A stretch of 64,000 nucleotides of DNA from Desulfobaculum sp044987625. Its GTDB lineage: Bacteria; Desulfobacterota; Desulfovibrionia; Desulfovibrionales; Desulfovibrionaceae. The stretch is taken from assembly GCF_044987625.1 (NCBI RefSeq), contig NZ_JBJDSB010000001.1:496001-560000 (forward strand), written 5' to 3'. Positions 1 through 8,522 of this stretch are shown here, one piece after another. The notes beneath the pieces are model-generated. The model was given only the letters and a program-made list of their open reading frames with translations, did no database searches and was not told the DNA's origin. Position 1 is the stretch's first letter; each line of letters starts with the position of its first letter. The position numbers and the translations under genes were made by a program.

Positions 1-1198
1 GGTTGTCAATAAAGCCAATGCTGGCCCCAACGTTGCTGCCGCCGCCGCCAGCCAGCCATTCCACGCCAAAGGACTGCGCGTTCTCAAGGCTGGTCTCCAA
101 GATGAGCGCCTCCACAAACACCTGATCCAGCGGCCGGTCCAGCTCCTCCACAATGGCGTCCACCCGCGCGAGGAAATCCGGGTCGCCCAGCACCACCAGC
201 GTGTTGGTATCCACATCCGACGACACAAGGAAGGAGTCTTCCTTATCCTTACCCGCCATGACGGAGGTTTTGGTCTTGGCGTCCTCGCCGCCCGCGCCCG
301 CAGGCGAGGCGGATTCATCAAGGCGCTCGCCAAGGGACGAGAGCACATCGGCCACGGTGTTGGCCTTGGCATTGCGCAGGCGGTAAATTTTGTAATTGGA
401 CGTCACGTCCTCGCCGGTATCGAGGCGCTGGAGCAGGGCCTTCACCTCATCCACCTGCGCGGGCAGTCCGGCAATGAGCACGCTGTTGGACCAGCCAAGC
501 ACGTAGGACAGCGGCTCGTCGCCGCCAAAGCCCTTGGCCTTGAGGTCGCCGTAAAACTTGGCGATAACGCGCTGGGCGTCCGTGGCCTTGACCTTTTCCA
601 GCGGGACAATGTCGTGCTTCCAATCCGGACGCGTCAGGGGGACGGAGTCCAGCACTTCCACAATGCGCCGCACCATAAGGCGCTTGTCGCTGATGAGCAG
701 GGCGCGAGCCTGCGGGACGGGCAACGCCGCGCCGTAGCCGGGGCTGACCATACCGGCCACCAGCTCGCTGGCGGACTTGGGCTCCAGCCCGCCCTCCAGG
801 CGGTAGAACACGGTGATGCGCTCGTCGTCGCCGCCGGGGCTGATGCTGGGATAAAGCGTGTCGCCAATCTCCTTCACCTGCCCACGCCGGACGATGTAGT
901 GCACGTCGTCCTTGATGACCACATCATACCCCACCAGCAGCAGCATATGCCGCAGAATGGTCATCAGCTCGGACTCCGTGACCGGCTCCTTGGAATAGAT
1001 GCTCACACGCTGGGCGGGGATGCCCTCGTCGTAGACAAAGTTCTTGCCCGTGTAGTTGGCCACAAACTTGACGAGGTCCCCAATGAGGATGTTGTCCAGA
1101 TTGGCCTGCACGTCCGCGCCATCCTGCGCGGCGACCGCGCCGCACAAGGTCAGCACCAGCGCCGCGCACACCACGGCATTCCGCATCAGCTTGAGCAT
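1..1198 (-). CDS. gspD: Type II secretion secretin GspD (3' end outside window)
   Basis: Outer-membrane secretin of the type II secretion system, through which folded exoproteins leave the periplasm. The first 399 residues are present. They begin with a signal peptide (about residues 1-24, hydrophobic AALVLTLCGAVA) and continue through an N0 domain (ILIGDLVKFVANYTGKNFVYD) and N1/N2-type repeats (VPLEKVKATDAQRVIAKFYG; IYRLRNAKANTVADVLSSLG). The sequence stops just after VFVEALILETS, where the pore-forming secretin domain starts, so the C-terminal half lies beyond the left edge. The ATG at 1198 gives a plausible signal peptide; a second ATG four codons later is possible. It lies 48 bp downstream of gspC on the same strand. 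gspE and gspF are absent from the window and may follow gspD. Confidence 0.93.
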   Translation of the reverse strand, partial: MLKLMRNAVVCAALVLTLCGAVAAQDGADVQANLDNILIGDLVKFVANYTGKNFVYDEGIPAQRVSIYSKEPVTESELMTILRHMLLLVGYDVVIKDDVHYIVRRGQVKEIGDTLYPSISPGGDDERITVFYRLEGGLEPKSASELVAGMVSPGYGAALPVPQARALLISDKRLMVRRIVEVLDSVPLTRPDWKHDIVPLEKVKATDAQRVIAKFYGDLKAKGFGGDEPLSYVLGWSNSVLIAGLPAQVDEVKALLQRLDTGEDVTSNYKIYRLRNAKANTVADVLSSLGERLDESASPAGAGGEDAKTKTSVMAGKDKEDSFLVSSDVDTNTLVVLGDPDFLARVDAIVEELDRPLDQVFVEALILETSLENAQSFGVEWLAGGGGSNVGASIGFIDN

Positions 1199-1246
1199 CA
1201 CGTTTCCCCCTGTTCTTCCGCGATGTTGATTCTACCCTGCTTCCGT

Positions 1247-2032
1247 CTAGTCGATGTTCAAGAGAAAGGTCTTCACATCCTTGCCGCGCTGCACATCCAC
1301 CGTCACGGTGGTGCCGGGCTTCATGTCCTTGTAGGCCATCAGGAGCTTGTGCGGGCCGTCCATGCGCCTGCCGTTGATGCGGATGAGGACGTCGTTATCC
1401 ACCAGCCCGATGGTGCTGAGGATGGAGTCCTTTTTGATGTCCCGCAAGCGGAAGCCAATCACCTTGCCCCCCTCGCGGAAGGGCTTGAAATTGGCGTGGT
1501 TGAGCATCTGGGTGGGGTCCTTGAGGTACGGGGCAATCTTTTTGCCGTCGAGGTTCACAGCCACGGACTTTTCCACCGTTACCGGCGCGGGCAGGTTTTT
1601 CTGGTCGCGCAACTGCACGCGCTGTGTGTCGCCTCCGCGCGTCCACACCACGGCCTGCGGCTCCACGCTGGTGAGCTGCCAGCCCTGCTCGCTTTGCCCG
1701 GCGGACAGGGTCTTGAACTCCTGCCCCACCATGAACAGCCCATACGAGGGCTTGCCCAGCACGGTCCCAAGGAGCCGCCACGACGCGGGGTTGACCTTGG
1801 GCGCGGCCTGCTTGGGCGCGGCGGCCTTGGGCGCCGGCGTTGCCAGACCAAGGATATTGCGGTCGCGAATGTCCTTGATAACCCTATTCTGCTCCGCCGC
1901 GGAAGCAGGCACCGCCTCCGGCGCTTCAGGACGCGGCGGCACGGACACGGGCACAGCCCACCCGCTGACTGCATAGGCAGCGGCCAACCCCACAACAACC
2001 GGCCATATCCATTTCAACATATTGAATTTCAT
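1247..2032 (-). CDS. gspC: Type II secretion inner-membrane protein GspC, PDZ type
   Basis: Bitopic inner-membrane protein that links the T2SS inner-membrane platform to the secretin. With the ATG at 2032 it has 261 residues: a single membrane segment near the N-terminus (WIWPVVVGLAAAYAVSGW), a Pro/Ala-rich linker, an HR-like region (ASWRLLGTVLGKPSYGLFMV), and a C-terminal PDZ domain with GLVDNDVLIRINGRRMDGP. The reading frame is open up to a GTG at 2098. That start would put a cytoplasmic 22-residue extension in front and leave almost no leader after the candidate promoter, so 2032 is preferred; neither has a strong ribosome binding site. It precedes gspD and is divergent from the CPBP protease gene. 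Confidence 0.88.
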   Translation of the reverse strand: MKFNMLKWIWPVVVGLAAAYAVSGWAVPVSVPPRPEAPEAVPASAAEQNRVIKDIRDRNILGLATPAPKAAAPKQAAPKVNPASWRLLGTVLGKPSYGLFMVGQEFKTLSAGQSEQGWQLTSVEPQAVVWTRGGDTQRVQLRDQKNLPAPVTVEKSVAVNLDGKKIAPYLKDPTQMLNHANFKPFREGGKVIGFRLRDIKKDSILSTIGLVDNDVLIRINGRRMDGPHKLLMAYKDMKPGTTVTVDVQRGKDVKTFLLNID

Positions 2033-2106
2033 CGTCGTTATGCTATACACCTGTAATGTAGAGGTTTCCCCATCATTACTCGGTATAAGCGATTTCACCC
2101 TCTACT

Positions 2107-2134
2107 ACAATACGTTTCCCAAATCATTGCACAA
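2107..2134 (-). promoter_or_regulatory. Candidate sigma-70 promoter for gspC-gspD
   Basis: Read on the minus strand, TTGTGC (2134-2129) and TATTGT (2112-2107) are separated by 16 bp, a fair match to -35/-10 elements. Transcription would start near 2100, which argues against the GTG at 2098 as the gspC start. Confidence 0.4.
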
Positions 2135-2188
2135 GGTGAGCGCTTTTCATCCAGCAGATAACGGCCTGTCACGGGCCTTTGAGGGAAA

Positions 2189-2659
2189 ATGACCAAATCA
2201 GGCACCCAAACGCCCTCCCGCAGATTCACCCGCGCCCTGCTCCGGCAGTGGTCCGCCACATGGCGGGGACTTGTGTCGCCGGGGTACCTTGCGCTGGTGC
2301 TTGCCGGGGGTGTGGCCTACGCGCTGCCCCGGCCCGCAGCGGCCCTGCCCCTTGGCATGCTGCTGCTCAAGGCCTGCGCGGAAGAAGCCGCCTTCCGCTT
2401 TGGCCTGCAGGAGACCGTGCACCGGCTTATCTCAGACCGAACCTTTGGCCCCGTCAGCGTTGCCAATCTTGCGGCGTCGGGCACCTTCAGCGCCATGCAC
2501 CTTGTCTCCCACAGTCCGCCGTGGGCGCTGGCGACCTTTGTCCCGTCCCTCGCCTTCGGCCTTGTGTGGGACCGCCACCGCAGCCTACCGCTGTGCGTGC
2601 TGCTGCACTTTGTCTACAACGCCCTCTATTTCCACCGCCCCTTGCTGGGCGCAGGCTAG
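2189..2659 (+). CDS. CPBP-family (glutamic-type) intramembrane protease
   Basis: Small membrane protein of 156 residues with the three motifs of CPBP/Abi-type intramembrane endopeptidases: EEAAFR (Glu65, Glu66, Arg70), FSAMH (His104), and HFVYN (His140, Asn144). Several hydrophobic helices surround them. The family includes CAAX prenyl-protein proteases, bacteriocin-immunity proteins, and small glutamic-type proteases paired with C-terminal sorting signals. The start is supported by GAGGG just upstream of the ATG. The gene sits between the two arms of a T2SS locus and is co-directional with the lipoprotein gene 40 bp downstream, which suggests a role in maturing a secreted or envelope protein. 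The substrate is unknown, and no obvious partner sorting signal is present in this window. Confidence 0.8.
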   Translation: MTKSGTQTPSRRFTRALLRQWSATWRGLVSPGYLALVLAGGVAYALPRPAAALPLGMLLLKACAEEAAFRFGLQETVHRLISDRTFGPVSVANLAASGTFSAMHLVSHSPPWALATFVPSLAFGLVWDRHRSLPLCVLLHFVYNALYFHRPLLGAG

Positions 2660-2699
2660 ACGGACGGCCATGACCGCCCGCCCTCGCCAAGGAGTCACC

Positions 2700-4091
2700 A
2701 TGCACCTGCCACACCGTCCGCGCCGCCCCCGCCCCGCCAGCCGCCTTGTCCCTGCCGTGCTGGGCCTTGCCCTTGCCGCCCTTGTCTGCGCCTGCGCGCC
2801 GCGCACCGCCCCGCAGGACGCCGCGCAAAGCGGTCCCGTCACCGTGCATGACATCCTTGCCCAGCGCCTGACGCGCCAGCATACGCCCGTGGACTCCGTC
2901 TTTTCCCCGCCGGAGGACATCCGGCACCCGCGCCACGCCATACTGCTGTCGCGCCAGCATCCGGACGTTGCCCTGCTGCGCGGCGTCACCTGCGCTATCG
3001 CCAAGGAAGACGGCGTGGCCGCCGGGTTTGAAAACGGCACCGTGACCATCCTTGGCGCAGAGGACTGCCGCACCGCCGCCCTGCCCGGACGCGGTCCCGT
3101 GGACCGCATCAGTTGGCAGCCGGGGTATCCGGCCCTTGCGGCAACGCAGGCGGGCTCGCGCATGGTGCATGTGCTGGCGGTGGAGCGTTGCGCATGGGTG
3201 GGGGAACACCGCGTGCGGGGCGATATTGAGCGCATCGCCATTTCGCCGCGCGGGGCGTGGCTGGCCGTGGTGGACGCCGCCCACAAGCTGTGGCTGGGGT
3301 CCTCCGTTGGCGTGCTGGACCATGTGGGCACCCTGCGCTTCAAGGTGCTGGCCTTTGCCTTTACCCCCGGAGAGTCCGTGCTTATGGCGGCGGACAGCGC
3401 GGGCTGGGTGACGCTGTGGACCACATCGCCCATGGCCTTTGGCGGACGCTTTTTGGTCCCAGGTGGCCCATTTGCCGCCGCGCGCTTTGACGGGCGCGTG
3501 CTGACCCTCACCCCAAAGGACGGACGCCCCGTGGGCTTTGACGTGGCAACGCGCGCCCCCGCGCCCCCACAGCCAGACGACAGCCCATTCACTCTTGCCG
3601 GCGGCGTGCTCACCTACACCGTCCCGGACAAACGCTGGGTGAAGCGCGTCGCCTTCTCCCCGCCGCCCCTTACGGCGGCCATCGCGCCGCAGGCGGAGCG
3701 CCTTCGCCTTGCGGACATGGACGGCGAAACCCGCGTGTACAGCCTGCGCACCGGACGCGAAACAACAGCCCCGGATGACGCCGCGTGGGAAAACGCTTCC
3801 ATCACCGTCACAGGCGAAATTCTGCAAGGCAAGGAGCGCTACCGCGTGGCGGATCCCATCATGCAATCTTCCGGCAAGCTGTTGCTCTGCCGGTATATTG
3901 CGGGTATAGGATTCTATTTATGGTGGGTGGAATCCCCTTCCGTTGAGGGGGTGCCCGAAGCGCCGCCCGGCGCACTGCCCCTGCGGACATCCATCCGCAC
4001 GGACACACGCCCCGGCGGCGTGCCGCTTGCCAGCCCGCCAGCGTCAGAGGAGTCATCCACACGCGCCAGCGACAAGGAGTCCGCACCATGA
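2700..4091 (+). CDS. Putative lipoprotein with beta-propeller-like body
   Basis: Predicted lipoprotein of 463 residues. The N-terminus is Arg-rich, followed by a hydrophobic stretch ending VCAC, so Cys32 is the likely lipidation site (Cys30 is an alternative). The body contains repeated short beta-type segments (DRISWQPGYPALAAT, IERIAISPRGAWLAV, VLAFAFTPGESVLMAA, WVTLWTTSP) that look like degenerate WD40/PQQ-type propeller blades. The C-terminal 65 residues are Pro/Ser/Thr-rich and probably disordered. The ATG at 2700 is preceded by AAGGAG. Its stop overlaps the gspG start by 4 nt (ATGA), so it is translationally coupled to the pseudopilin genes and is probably a T2SS accessory protein. I do not recognise a named family, so this role rests on context. 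Confidence 0.7.
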   Translation: MHLPHRPRRPRPASRLVPAVLGLALAALVCACAPRTAPQDAAQSGPVTVHDILAQRLTRQHTPVDSVFSPPEDIRHPRHAILLSRQHPDVALLRGVTCAIAKEDGVAAGFENGTVTILGAEDCRTAALPGRGPVDRISWQPGYPALAATQAGSRMVHVLAVERCAWVGEHRVRGDIERIAISPRGAWLAVVDAAHKLWLGSSVGVLDHVGTLRFKVLAFAFTPGESVLMAADSAGWVTLWTTSPMAFGGRFLVPGGPFAAARFDGRVLTLTPKDGRPVGFDVATRAPAPPQPDDSPFTLAGGVLTYTVPDKRWVKRVAFSPPPLTAAIAPQAERLRLADMDGETRVYSLRTGRETTAPDDAAWENASITVTGEILQGKERYRVADPIMQSSGKLLLCRYIAGIGFYLWWVESPSVEGVPEAPPGALPLRTSIRTDTRPGGVPLASPPASEESSTRASDKESAP

Positions 4092-4504
4092 CACGCGCAC
4101 GCACACCGCGCCGCACACGCGGCGGCTTCAGCCTCATTGAACTGATGGTCGTCATCGTCATCCTTGGCATCCTTGCCACGCTTCTTGTGCCCAAGATTAT
4201 GGACCGTCCGGACGAAGCGCGCATCACCAAGGCGCGGCTGGACATCCAGTCCATTGAAACCGCCCTCAAGCTCTACAAGCTGGACAACGGCCGCTACCCC
4301 ACCACCGAGGAAGGCCTTGGCGTGCTGGCCGGGGACTATCTGGAAAGCACCGGCCTGCCGCACGACCCGTGGGGCAATGAATACATCTACCAAGCTCCCG
4401 GTCCCGGCGGCGCAGACTACGACATCGTCAGCCTTGGCGCGGACGGCAAGGAGGGCGGCACGGACACCGCCGCCGACATCAGCGCGCTGGACGAGGACGG
4501 CTGA
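4088..4504 (+). CDS. gspG: Major pseudopilin GspG
   Basis: Principal subunit of the T2SS pseudopilus. It has 138 residues with a prepilin leader ending RGG, processing before FSLIEL with Glu at position +5, a long hydrophobic helix (MVVIVILGILATLLVPKI), and the family-typical stretch NGRYPTTEEGL followed by PHDPWGNEYIY. The Asp-rich C-terminus (LGADGKEGGTDTAADI) matches the calcium-binding region of GspG. The start overlaps the stop of the lipoprotein gene by 4 nt, and gspH starts on the last base of its stop. Processing would be by the prepilin peptidase encoded at the end of this cluster. Confidence 0.96.
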   Translation: MTRARTPRRTRGGFSLIELMVVIVILGILATLLVPKIMDRPDEARITKARLDIQSIETALKLYKLDNGRYPTTEEGLGVLAGDYLESTGLPHDPWGNEYIYQAPGPGGADYDIVSLGADGKEGGTDTAADISALDEDG

Positions 4505-4938
4505 TGCCCTCGCCCGTGCGCCGCGCGCCGTCTGGCATGACGCTTATCGAAATCCTCGTAGTGATGGCGATTGTTGCCGTGGCGTGGGGCCTTGTGCTGC
4601 CGCGTCTGGACATTGGCGCGGCGGGCGATGAGACCACGCAGCGCCTCAGCGCCCTGAGCACCGCGCTGGACGCTGTGCGCGAAGAAGCCCTGCGCACCGG
4701 GCGCACACAGGCGGTGACCATCGCCATCGGCGAAAAGATGCTGGTGTGGGATACAACGGAAATGGAACTGCCCGCCGCCGTCTCGCGCGCCAAGGTCAAT
4801 GGCGAAAACCCCGGCGGACTGGCCTTTGCTTTCAACATTTACCCCAGCGGCGTCAGCGACGAGGTCCGCCTTGTCCTGCGCGACGGCAGCGCCCTGCGCC
4901 TTGACGCACTGGGGAACACCTTCGATACCAATTCATGA
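4504..4938 (+). CDS. gspH: Minor pseudopilin GspH
   Basis: Minor pseudopilin of 144 residues. The prepilin motif PSG followed by MTLIEILVVM carries the conserved Glu at +5 and is followed by a hydrophobic helix. The globular part (LSALSTALDAVREEALRTGRTQ) resembles the GspH/FimT family. It sits in the order G-H-I-J-K expected for T2SS operons and overlaps its neighbours by 1 nt (gspG) and 4 nt (gspI), so it is translationally coupled. Confidence 0.9.
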   Translation: MPSPVRRAPSGMTLIEILVVMAIVAVAWGLVLPRLDIGAAGDETTQRLSALSTALDAVREEALRTGRTQAVTIAIGEKMLVWDTTEMELPAAVSRAKVNGENPGGLAFAFNIYPSGVSDEVRLVLRDGSALRLDALGNTFDTNS

Positions 4939-5315
4939 GGACGCCCATGCCCCATGCCCCCCGCACCGGGTTCTCCCTGCTTGAGGTGCTCATCGCTCTG
5001 ATGGTGGCCGCCGTGCTGGCCGTAGGGCTGATGAGCGCGCAGGGGCATATTGTGCACCTTGCCGAGCGCGGGCAGGGCATATGGGACAACCTCAACATGA
5101 CCGCGCGCCTTATGGCCGAGGACTATCCGGACCGCCTCTCCACCCCGTCCGCCGGATTTGTGCCGGACTCGGAGCAGCCCGGCGGAGAGTGGCAGCTTGA
5201 GCGCACGGGCAGCATCGACGGCCTGGGGCGCTACGCCCTCACCACCAAAGTGCCCGACGCCACCCTACGCTGGGAGTGGTTGCGCAACGAACGCATCGCC
5301 GGGAGCGGACCATGA
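4935..5315 (+). CDS. gspI: Minor pseudopilin GspI
   Basis: Minor pseudopilin of 126 residues with prepilin site RTG followed by FSLLEVLIALMVAAVLA (Glu at +5). The MAEDYPDRL segment and the GEWQLER region fit the GspI C-terminal domain, which with GspJ and GspK forms the pseudopilus tip. ATGA overlaps link it to gspH upstream and gspJ downstream. Assignment rests on operon order plus the prepilin motif. Confidence 0.88.
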   Translation: MRTPMPHAPRTGFSLLEVLIALMVAAVLAVGLMSAQGHIVHLAERGQGIWDNLNMTARLMAEDYPDRLSTPSAGFVPDSEQPGGEWQLERTGSIDGLGRYALTTKVPDATLRWEWLRNERIAGSGP

Positions 5316-5869
5316 CCGCGCGCCGCACGGGCTTCACCCTTGTGGAACTCTTGGTGGCGCTGGTGGTGGGCGCTCTGGTCATGGGCATTGTGCTCGTCTC
5401 CGTGGACCGCACCATCCGCAACCACGCCGTGCTGGAGCGTCAGGGCGAAGCGCTCACGCGCATGGCGCGCCTGCGGCGGCTCTTGCACCGCGACTTCGTC
5501 AACGCGGATACCGACACCCTCACCTTCACCTCCGGCGCGCTGGAACTGCACACCACCCACGCCCTTGGCATGGACGCCCCCTTCCGCGTGCTGGTGGAAT
5601 GGGACTTTTCCACCGGCGGCATCATCCGGCGCGAAACCGTGGAGGACATGGACCTTGAGCGCGAGCTTACCGTCCTGCCCCGGTACGACGACTTTACGGC
5701 GGAACTCTACGACAACGGCAAACGGCGCTGGCTCCCGGCGCGGACGCTTTTTTCCATGCAGTCCCCGGCCTTCACGGCCCTGCGCCTCACCCTGACCCCG
5801 CAAGGCGGCGAGGAGATGACCATCATTGAACGCCTGCCCGCCATGAAGACTCGGGAGACCGCACCATGA
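5312..5869 (+). CDS. gspJ: Minor pseudopilin GspJ
   Basis: Minor pseudopilin of 185 residues. The ATG at 5312 overlaps the gspI stop by 4 nt and places the prepilin site RTG before FTLVELLVALVVGALVM (Glu at +5). The frame is open further upstream, but that would add 12 residues overlapping gspI. The later part (LRRLLHRDFVNADTD and beta-rich C-terminus) matches GspJ. It ends in a 4-nt overlap with gspK. Confidence 0.9.
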   Translation: MTARRTGFTLVELLVALVVGALVMGIVLVSVDRTIRNHAVLERQGEALTRMARLRRLLHRDFVNADTDTLTFTSGALELHTTHALGMDAPFRVLVEWDFSTGGIIRRETVEDMDLERELTVLPRYDDFTAELYDNGKRRWLPARTLFSMQSPAFTALRLTLTPQGGEEMTIIERLPAMKTRETAP

Positions 5870-6840
5870 CGCTGCGCCCTGCGGACAGCCACGCCCCCCA
5901 GCGCGGAGCCGTGCTCATCCTTGTGCTGGTGTGCATGCTGGCGGTGGCGTCCCTCGTCCTTGGCGCGCTGGACCAGAGTTTTCGCCAAGCGCGCGAGCCA
6001 GCCCTGCTGGCCAAGGAATACCGCGCGGACATGCTGGCCGAGGCAGGCCTTGCCGCCGCAGTCCAGCGCATCCAAAACCGCGACACCCTCCCCGGAGCGG
6101 ACGGCCCGCTGGACGACTGGGCCGAGACATGGACCGGACCGGGCATGACCGTGCACATCATCCCCTGCAACGCCTATATCGACCTTGGCTGGCTGCTCCC
6201 CGGCGAAACGAAAGCCGAACAGCAAACCACAACGGAGGCCTCCAAACGCACGCAACGCGCTGTGGAAGAACTCCTGCGTGATGCAAAGCTCCCCATCACC
6301 GCCGCGCAGTACCTTATGGACTGGATGGACAAGGACACAGACCGCGAAAGGTTGCACGGAAGTGAAAAATCAGCATATAGTTCAACAGGGAAGGACTACT
6401 TTCCGCGCAACGACGCCCTGCCGCGTCCTGAAGAGGCCCTGCTTGTGCGCGAGTGGGACGACGCCACCCCAGAGTGGGTGCGCGAGCACTTCACCCTGTG
6501 GGGGGAAGACGAGGCCGCGCTGAACCTGAACTTCGCGCCGGAGGACGTTATCCGCGCCTTCCTGCCGGAGCTTGAGCCATATGTGCCAAGCCTCCTGCAC
6601 TACCGCGAAAAGTTCGGCCTGCGCACTCCGGCGGACCTCATGCACGGCGACATCGGCGTGCCGCAGGAGGTTTTTTTGGAGGTGGATCAATACGTCACGG
6701 TGTCGGCAGGGACCTACCGCGTGATTATTGATGTGGACAGCCAAGGCTGGCACCAACGCATGCGGTGCATCGTCAACGTCAACGAAACGCAGTGGGAACT
6801 CATCTGCGCCGATGTGTTGGAGAATTGGCTGGAGGACTAA
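5866..6840 (+). CDS. gspK: Minor pseudopilin GspK
   Basis: Large minor pseudopilin of 324 residues, forming the tip complex with GspI and GspJ. The prepilin site QRG precedes AVLILVLVCMLAVASLVLGAL. As usual for GspK, the Glu at +5 is missing (Leu here). The alpha domain follows, with YLMDWMDKDTDRER and LREKFGLRTPADL-like segments (LLHYREKFGLRTPADL) typical of the family. The only marked dip in GC in this operon is around 6340-6400 (GSEKSAYSSTGKD), in a variable loop. A 72-bp gap separates it from gspL. Confidence 0.92.
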   Translation: MTLRPADSHAPQRGAVLILVLVCMLAVASLVLGALDQSFRQAREPALLAKEYRADMLAEAGLAAAVQRIQNRDTLPGADGPLDDWAETWTGPGMTVHIIPCNAYIDLGWLLPGETKAEQQTTTEASKRTQRAVEELLRDAKLPITAAQYLMDWMDKDTDRERLHGSEKSAYSSTGKDYFPRNDALPRPEEALLVREWDDATPEWVREHFTLWGEDEAALNLNFAPEDVIRAFLPELEPYVPSLLHYREKFGLRTPADLMHGDIGVPQEVFLEVDQYVTVSAGTYRVIIDVDSQGWHQRMRCIVNVNETQWELICADVLENWLED

Positions 6841-6912
6841 GACGCGACACGTACTCGGGCTGGCCGCTCCACAGCGCGCCGCCCCTCACGCCCCGGAAAC
6901 AGGTGGGATACA

Positions 6913-8010
6913 ATGGCCGCAAAGCGCTTCTACGCCCTGCACTTCGATGGCGACACGGAACACTGGGAACAGTTCGACGGCGCGCGCCTCGCCCCATGCG
7001 AGCCGCCCTCCGGCACGCCGGACTTGCCCGTTGTCGCCCTCATTCCGGACGACCATATCTTTTTCTTTCATCCAGATGATATTTCGCTGACCAAGGCGAG
7101 GGCCATGCGCGCGGCGTGCCTGCTGCGCATGGAGCATCTCTTTCCCCAGCCGCAGGACGGGCAGGAGCGCGGCCTTGTCCATGGCGGCGCGGGGGGCCTG
7201 CTTGGCTTTGTCACCGGGCCGGGGCTTGACGCGTTCTGGGAACGCCATGCCGAATCCCTCGCCCACGCCACCCTTGTCTCCTCCAAGTTTCTCCTTGGGT
7301 GGAACGTGGCGGCGCAGCGCAGTCTTGACCGCTGGACCATGAGCAACGGCTCCAGCCCGCACCTCCTCACCAAAGGCGGCATGGTGCACCGCACGCCGGA
7401 CTCCGCGGAGCTGTCCCGCCGCATGGATGACGGGGACCAGCCCGCCGCCGTGGATTGGCGCGAGGCCCTCACCGAGGTGGGCACCCAGCCACGCATGTGG
7501 TCGCGCCTGCGTCTGCCGCTCACGCGGTCCGGCTCCCGCGAGGGGATGCTGCGCCACGTGGGCATTGCCGCCGCGTGCATCACGGTTGCCGCCGTTCTGG
7601 CACTGTCCGTAAGCGTGCGGCAGTACCTGCACTACAGCGCGGAGGCCGAAACACGCGAGGCCGCCCTGTCCGAACTCTACGCCCGCGCCCTTGGCCCGGA
7701 CCAAGGCCCGGCCCCCTACCGGCGACTGGTGTCCCTGCACGCGCGCCTCAAGGGCGAGGATATCCCCGGCTTTGACGTCCTGAGCCTGCTTGGCACCCTC
7801 AGCGCCAAAGCGCCGCAGGGGCTGAAGGTGGACTCCCTGACGCTGGCACCGGGCAAAGGCTCCCTGCGCGGCACCCTGCCAAACTACGACGCGGTGGAGC
7901 AGTACCTGAGCGCCCTCAAGGACGCTCCGGGCTACACCTTTACACTCCAACAGGCGACCACAGCCGAAGGCGGCGTCGTCTTTGGCATGAACGTCACGGT
8001 CACGAAGTAG
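6913..8010 (+). CDS. gspL: Type II secretion protein GspL-like
   Basis: Inner-membrane platform protein that normally anchors the GspE ATPase. It has 365 residues: a cytoplasmic actin-like portion (about 1-205, ALIPDDHIFFFHPDDISL near the start), one membrane segment around residues 213-237 (VGIAAACITVAAVLALSV), and a periplasmic ferredoxin-like domain (ALKDAPGYTFTLQQ). The sequence is divergent, so the assignment depends on topology and its place between gspK and gspM. GGTGGG lies just before the ATG. Confidence 0.8.
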   Translation: MAAKRFYALHFDGDTEHWEQFDGARLAPCEPPSGTPDLPVVALIPDDHIFFFHPDDISLTKARAMRAACLLRMEHLFPQPQDGQERGLVHGGAGGLLGFVTGPGLDAFWERHAESLAHATLVSSKFLLGWNVAAQRSLDRWTMSNGSSPHLLTKGGMVHRTPDSAELSRRMDDGDQPAAVDWREALTEVGTQPRMWSRLRLPLTRSGSREGMLRHVGIAAACITVAAVLALSVSVRQYLHYSAEAETREAALSELYARALGPDQGPAPYRRLVSLHARLKGEDIPGFDVLSLLGTLSAKAPQGLKVDSLTLAPGKGSLRGTLPNYDAVEQYLSALKDAPGYTFTLQQATTAEGGVVFGMNVTVTK

Positions 8011-8018
8011 GGGGAACC

Positions 8019-8510
8019 ATGTCGCTCTTCGACCATCCCGCCGTACAACGCATCCTCGCCCACCCGGACAAGGCCGCCATGCTTGCCCTCGGGGCGTGGG
8101 CGGTTGTGCTTTTGCTGCTGTGGGGGGCGGTTTCCGGCGCGGCGCAGACCGCACTGGCCCGCATCGAGGACACGGACAAGCGCTTTGCCCGCGCGGCCCC
8201 CCTCGTGCGCGAGGTCCTCTACATGCAGGCCCAGCGCGCGGAATTTGAATCCATGGAGCCGCTGGCCGCCGCCCGCAAGGTCACGCGCGACCTCAAGATG
8301 GACGACAGGCTGGCCGCCATCCGCCCCACTCCCGCGGCGGACGGCAACGACGGCATCCAAATGGTCTTTGAACGCCTGAACCTGCCGCAGACCCTGAACC
8401 TGCTCAAAAACCTGCGGGACCGGGTGGGGCTGAAGGTGGTGTCCTGTTCGCTGAATAAGCGCCTCGACAACCCCGCCCTCGCAGACATGCAACTCATCTT
8501 GGTGCGCTAA
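8019..8510 (+). CDS. gspM: Type II secretion protein GspM-like
   Basis: Small bitopic protein of 163 residues with one membrane segment (MLALGAWAVVLLLLWGAVSG, about 21-40), a charged helical region, and a C-terminal ferredoxin-like half (FERLNLPQTLNLLKNLRDRVGLKVVSCSL). GspM pairs with GspL in the inner-membrane platform. It starts 9 bp after gspL and ends 13 bp before gspN. Position and topology support the call; sequence similarity is not strong by eye. Confidence 0.8.
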   Translation: MSLFDHPAVQRILAHPDKAAMLALGAWAVVLLLLWGAVSGAAQTALARIEDTDKRFARAAPLVREVLYMQAQRAEFESMEPLAAARKVTRDLKMDDRLAAIRPTPAADGNDGIQMVFERLNLPQTLNLLKNLRDRVGLKVVSCSLNKRLDNPALADMQLILVR

Positions 8511-8522
8511 AGGAGCCCACAC

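Noticed and set aside
614..2056. 480-residue plus-strand open frame opposite gspD and gspC
   Set aside because: His/Ala/Gly-rich translation with no domain; it lies antisense to two well-supported T2SS genes. High-GC genomes give such shadow frames.
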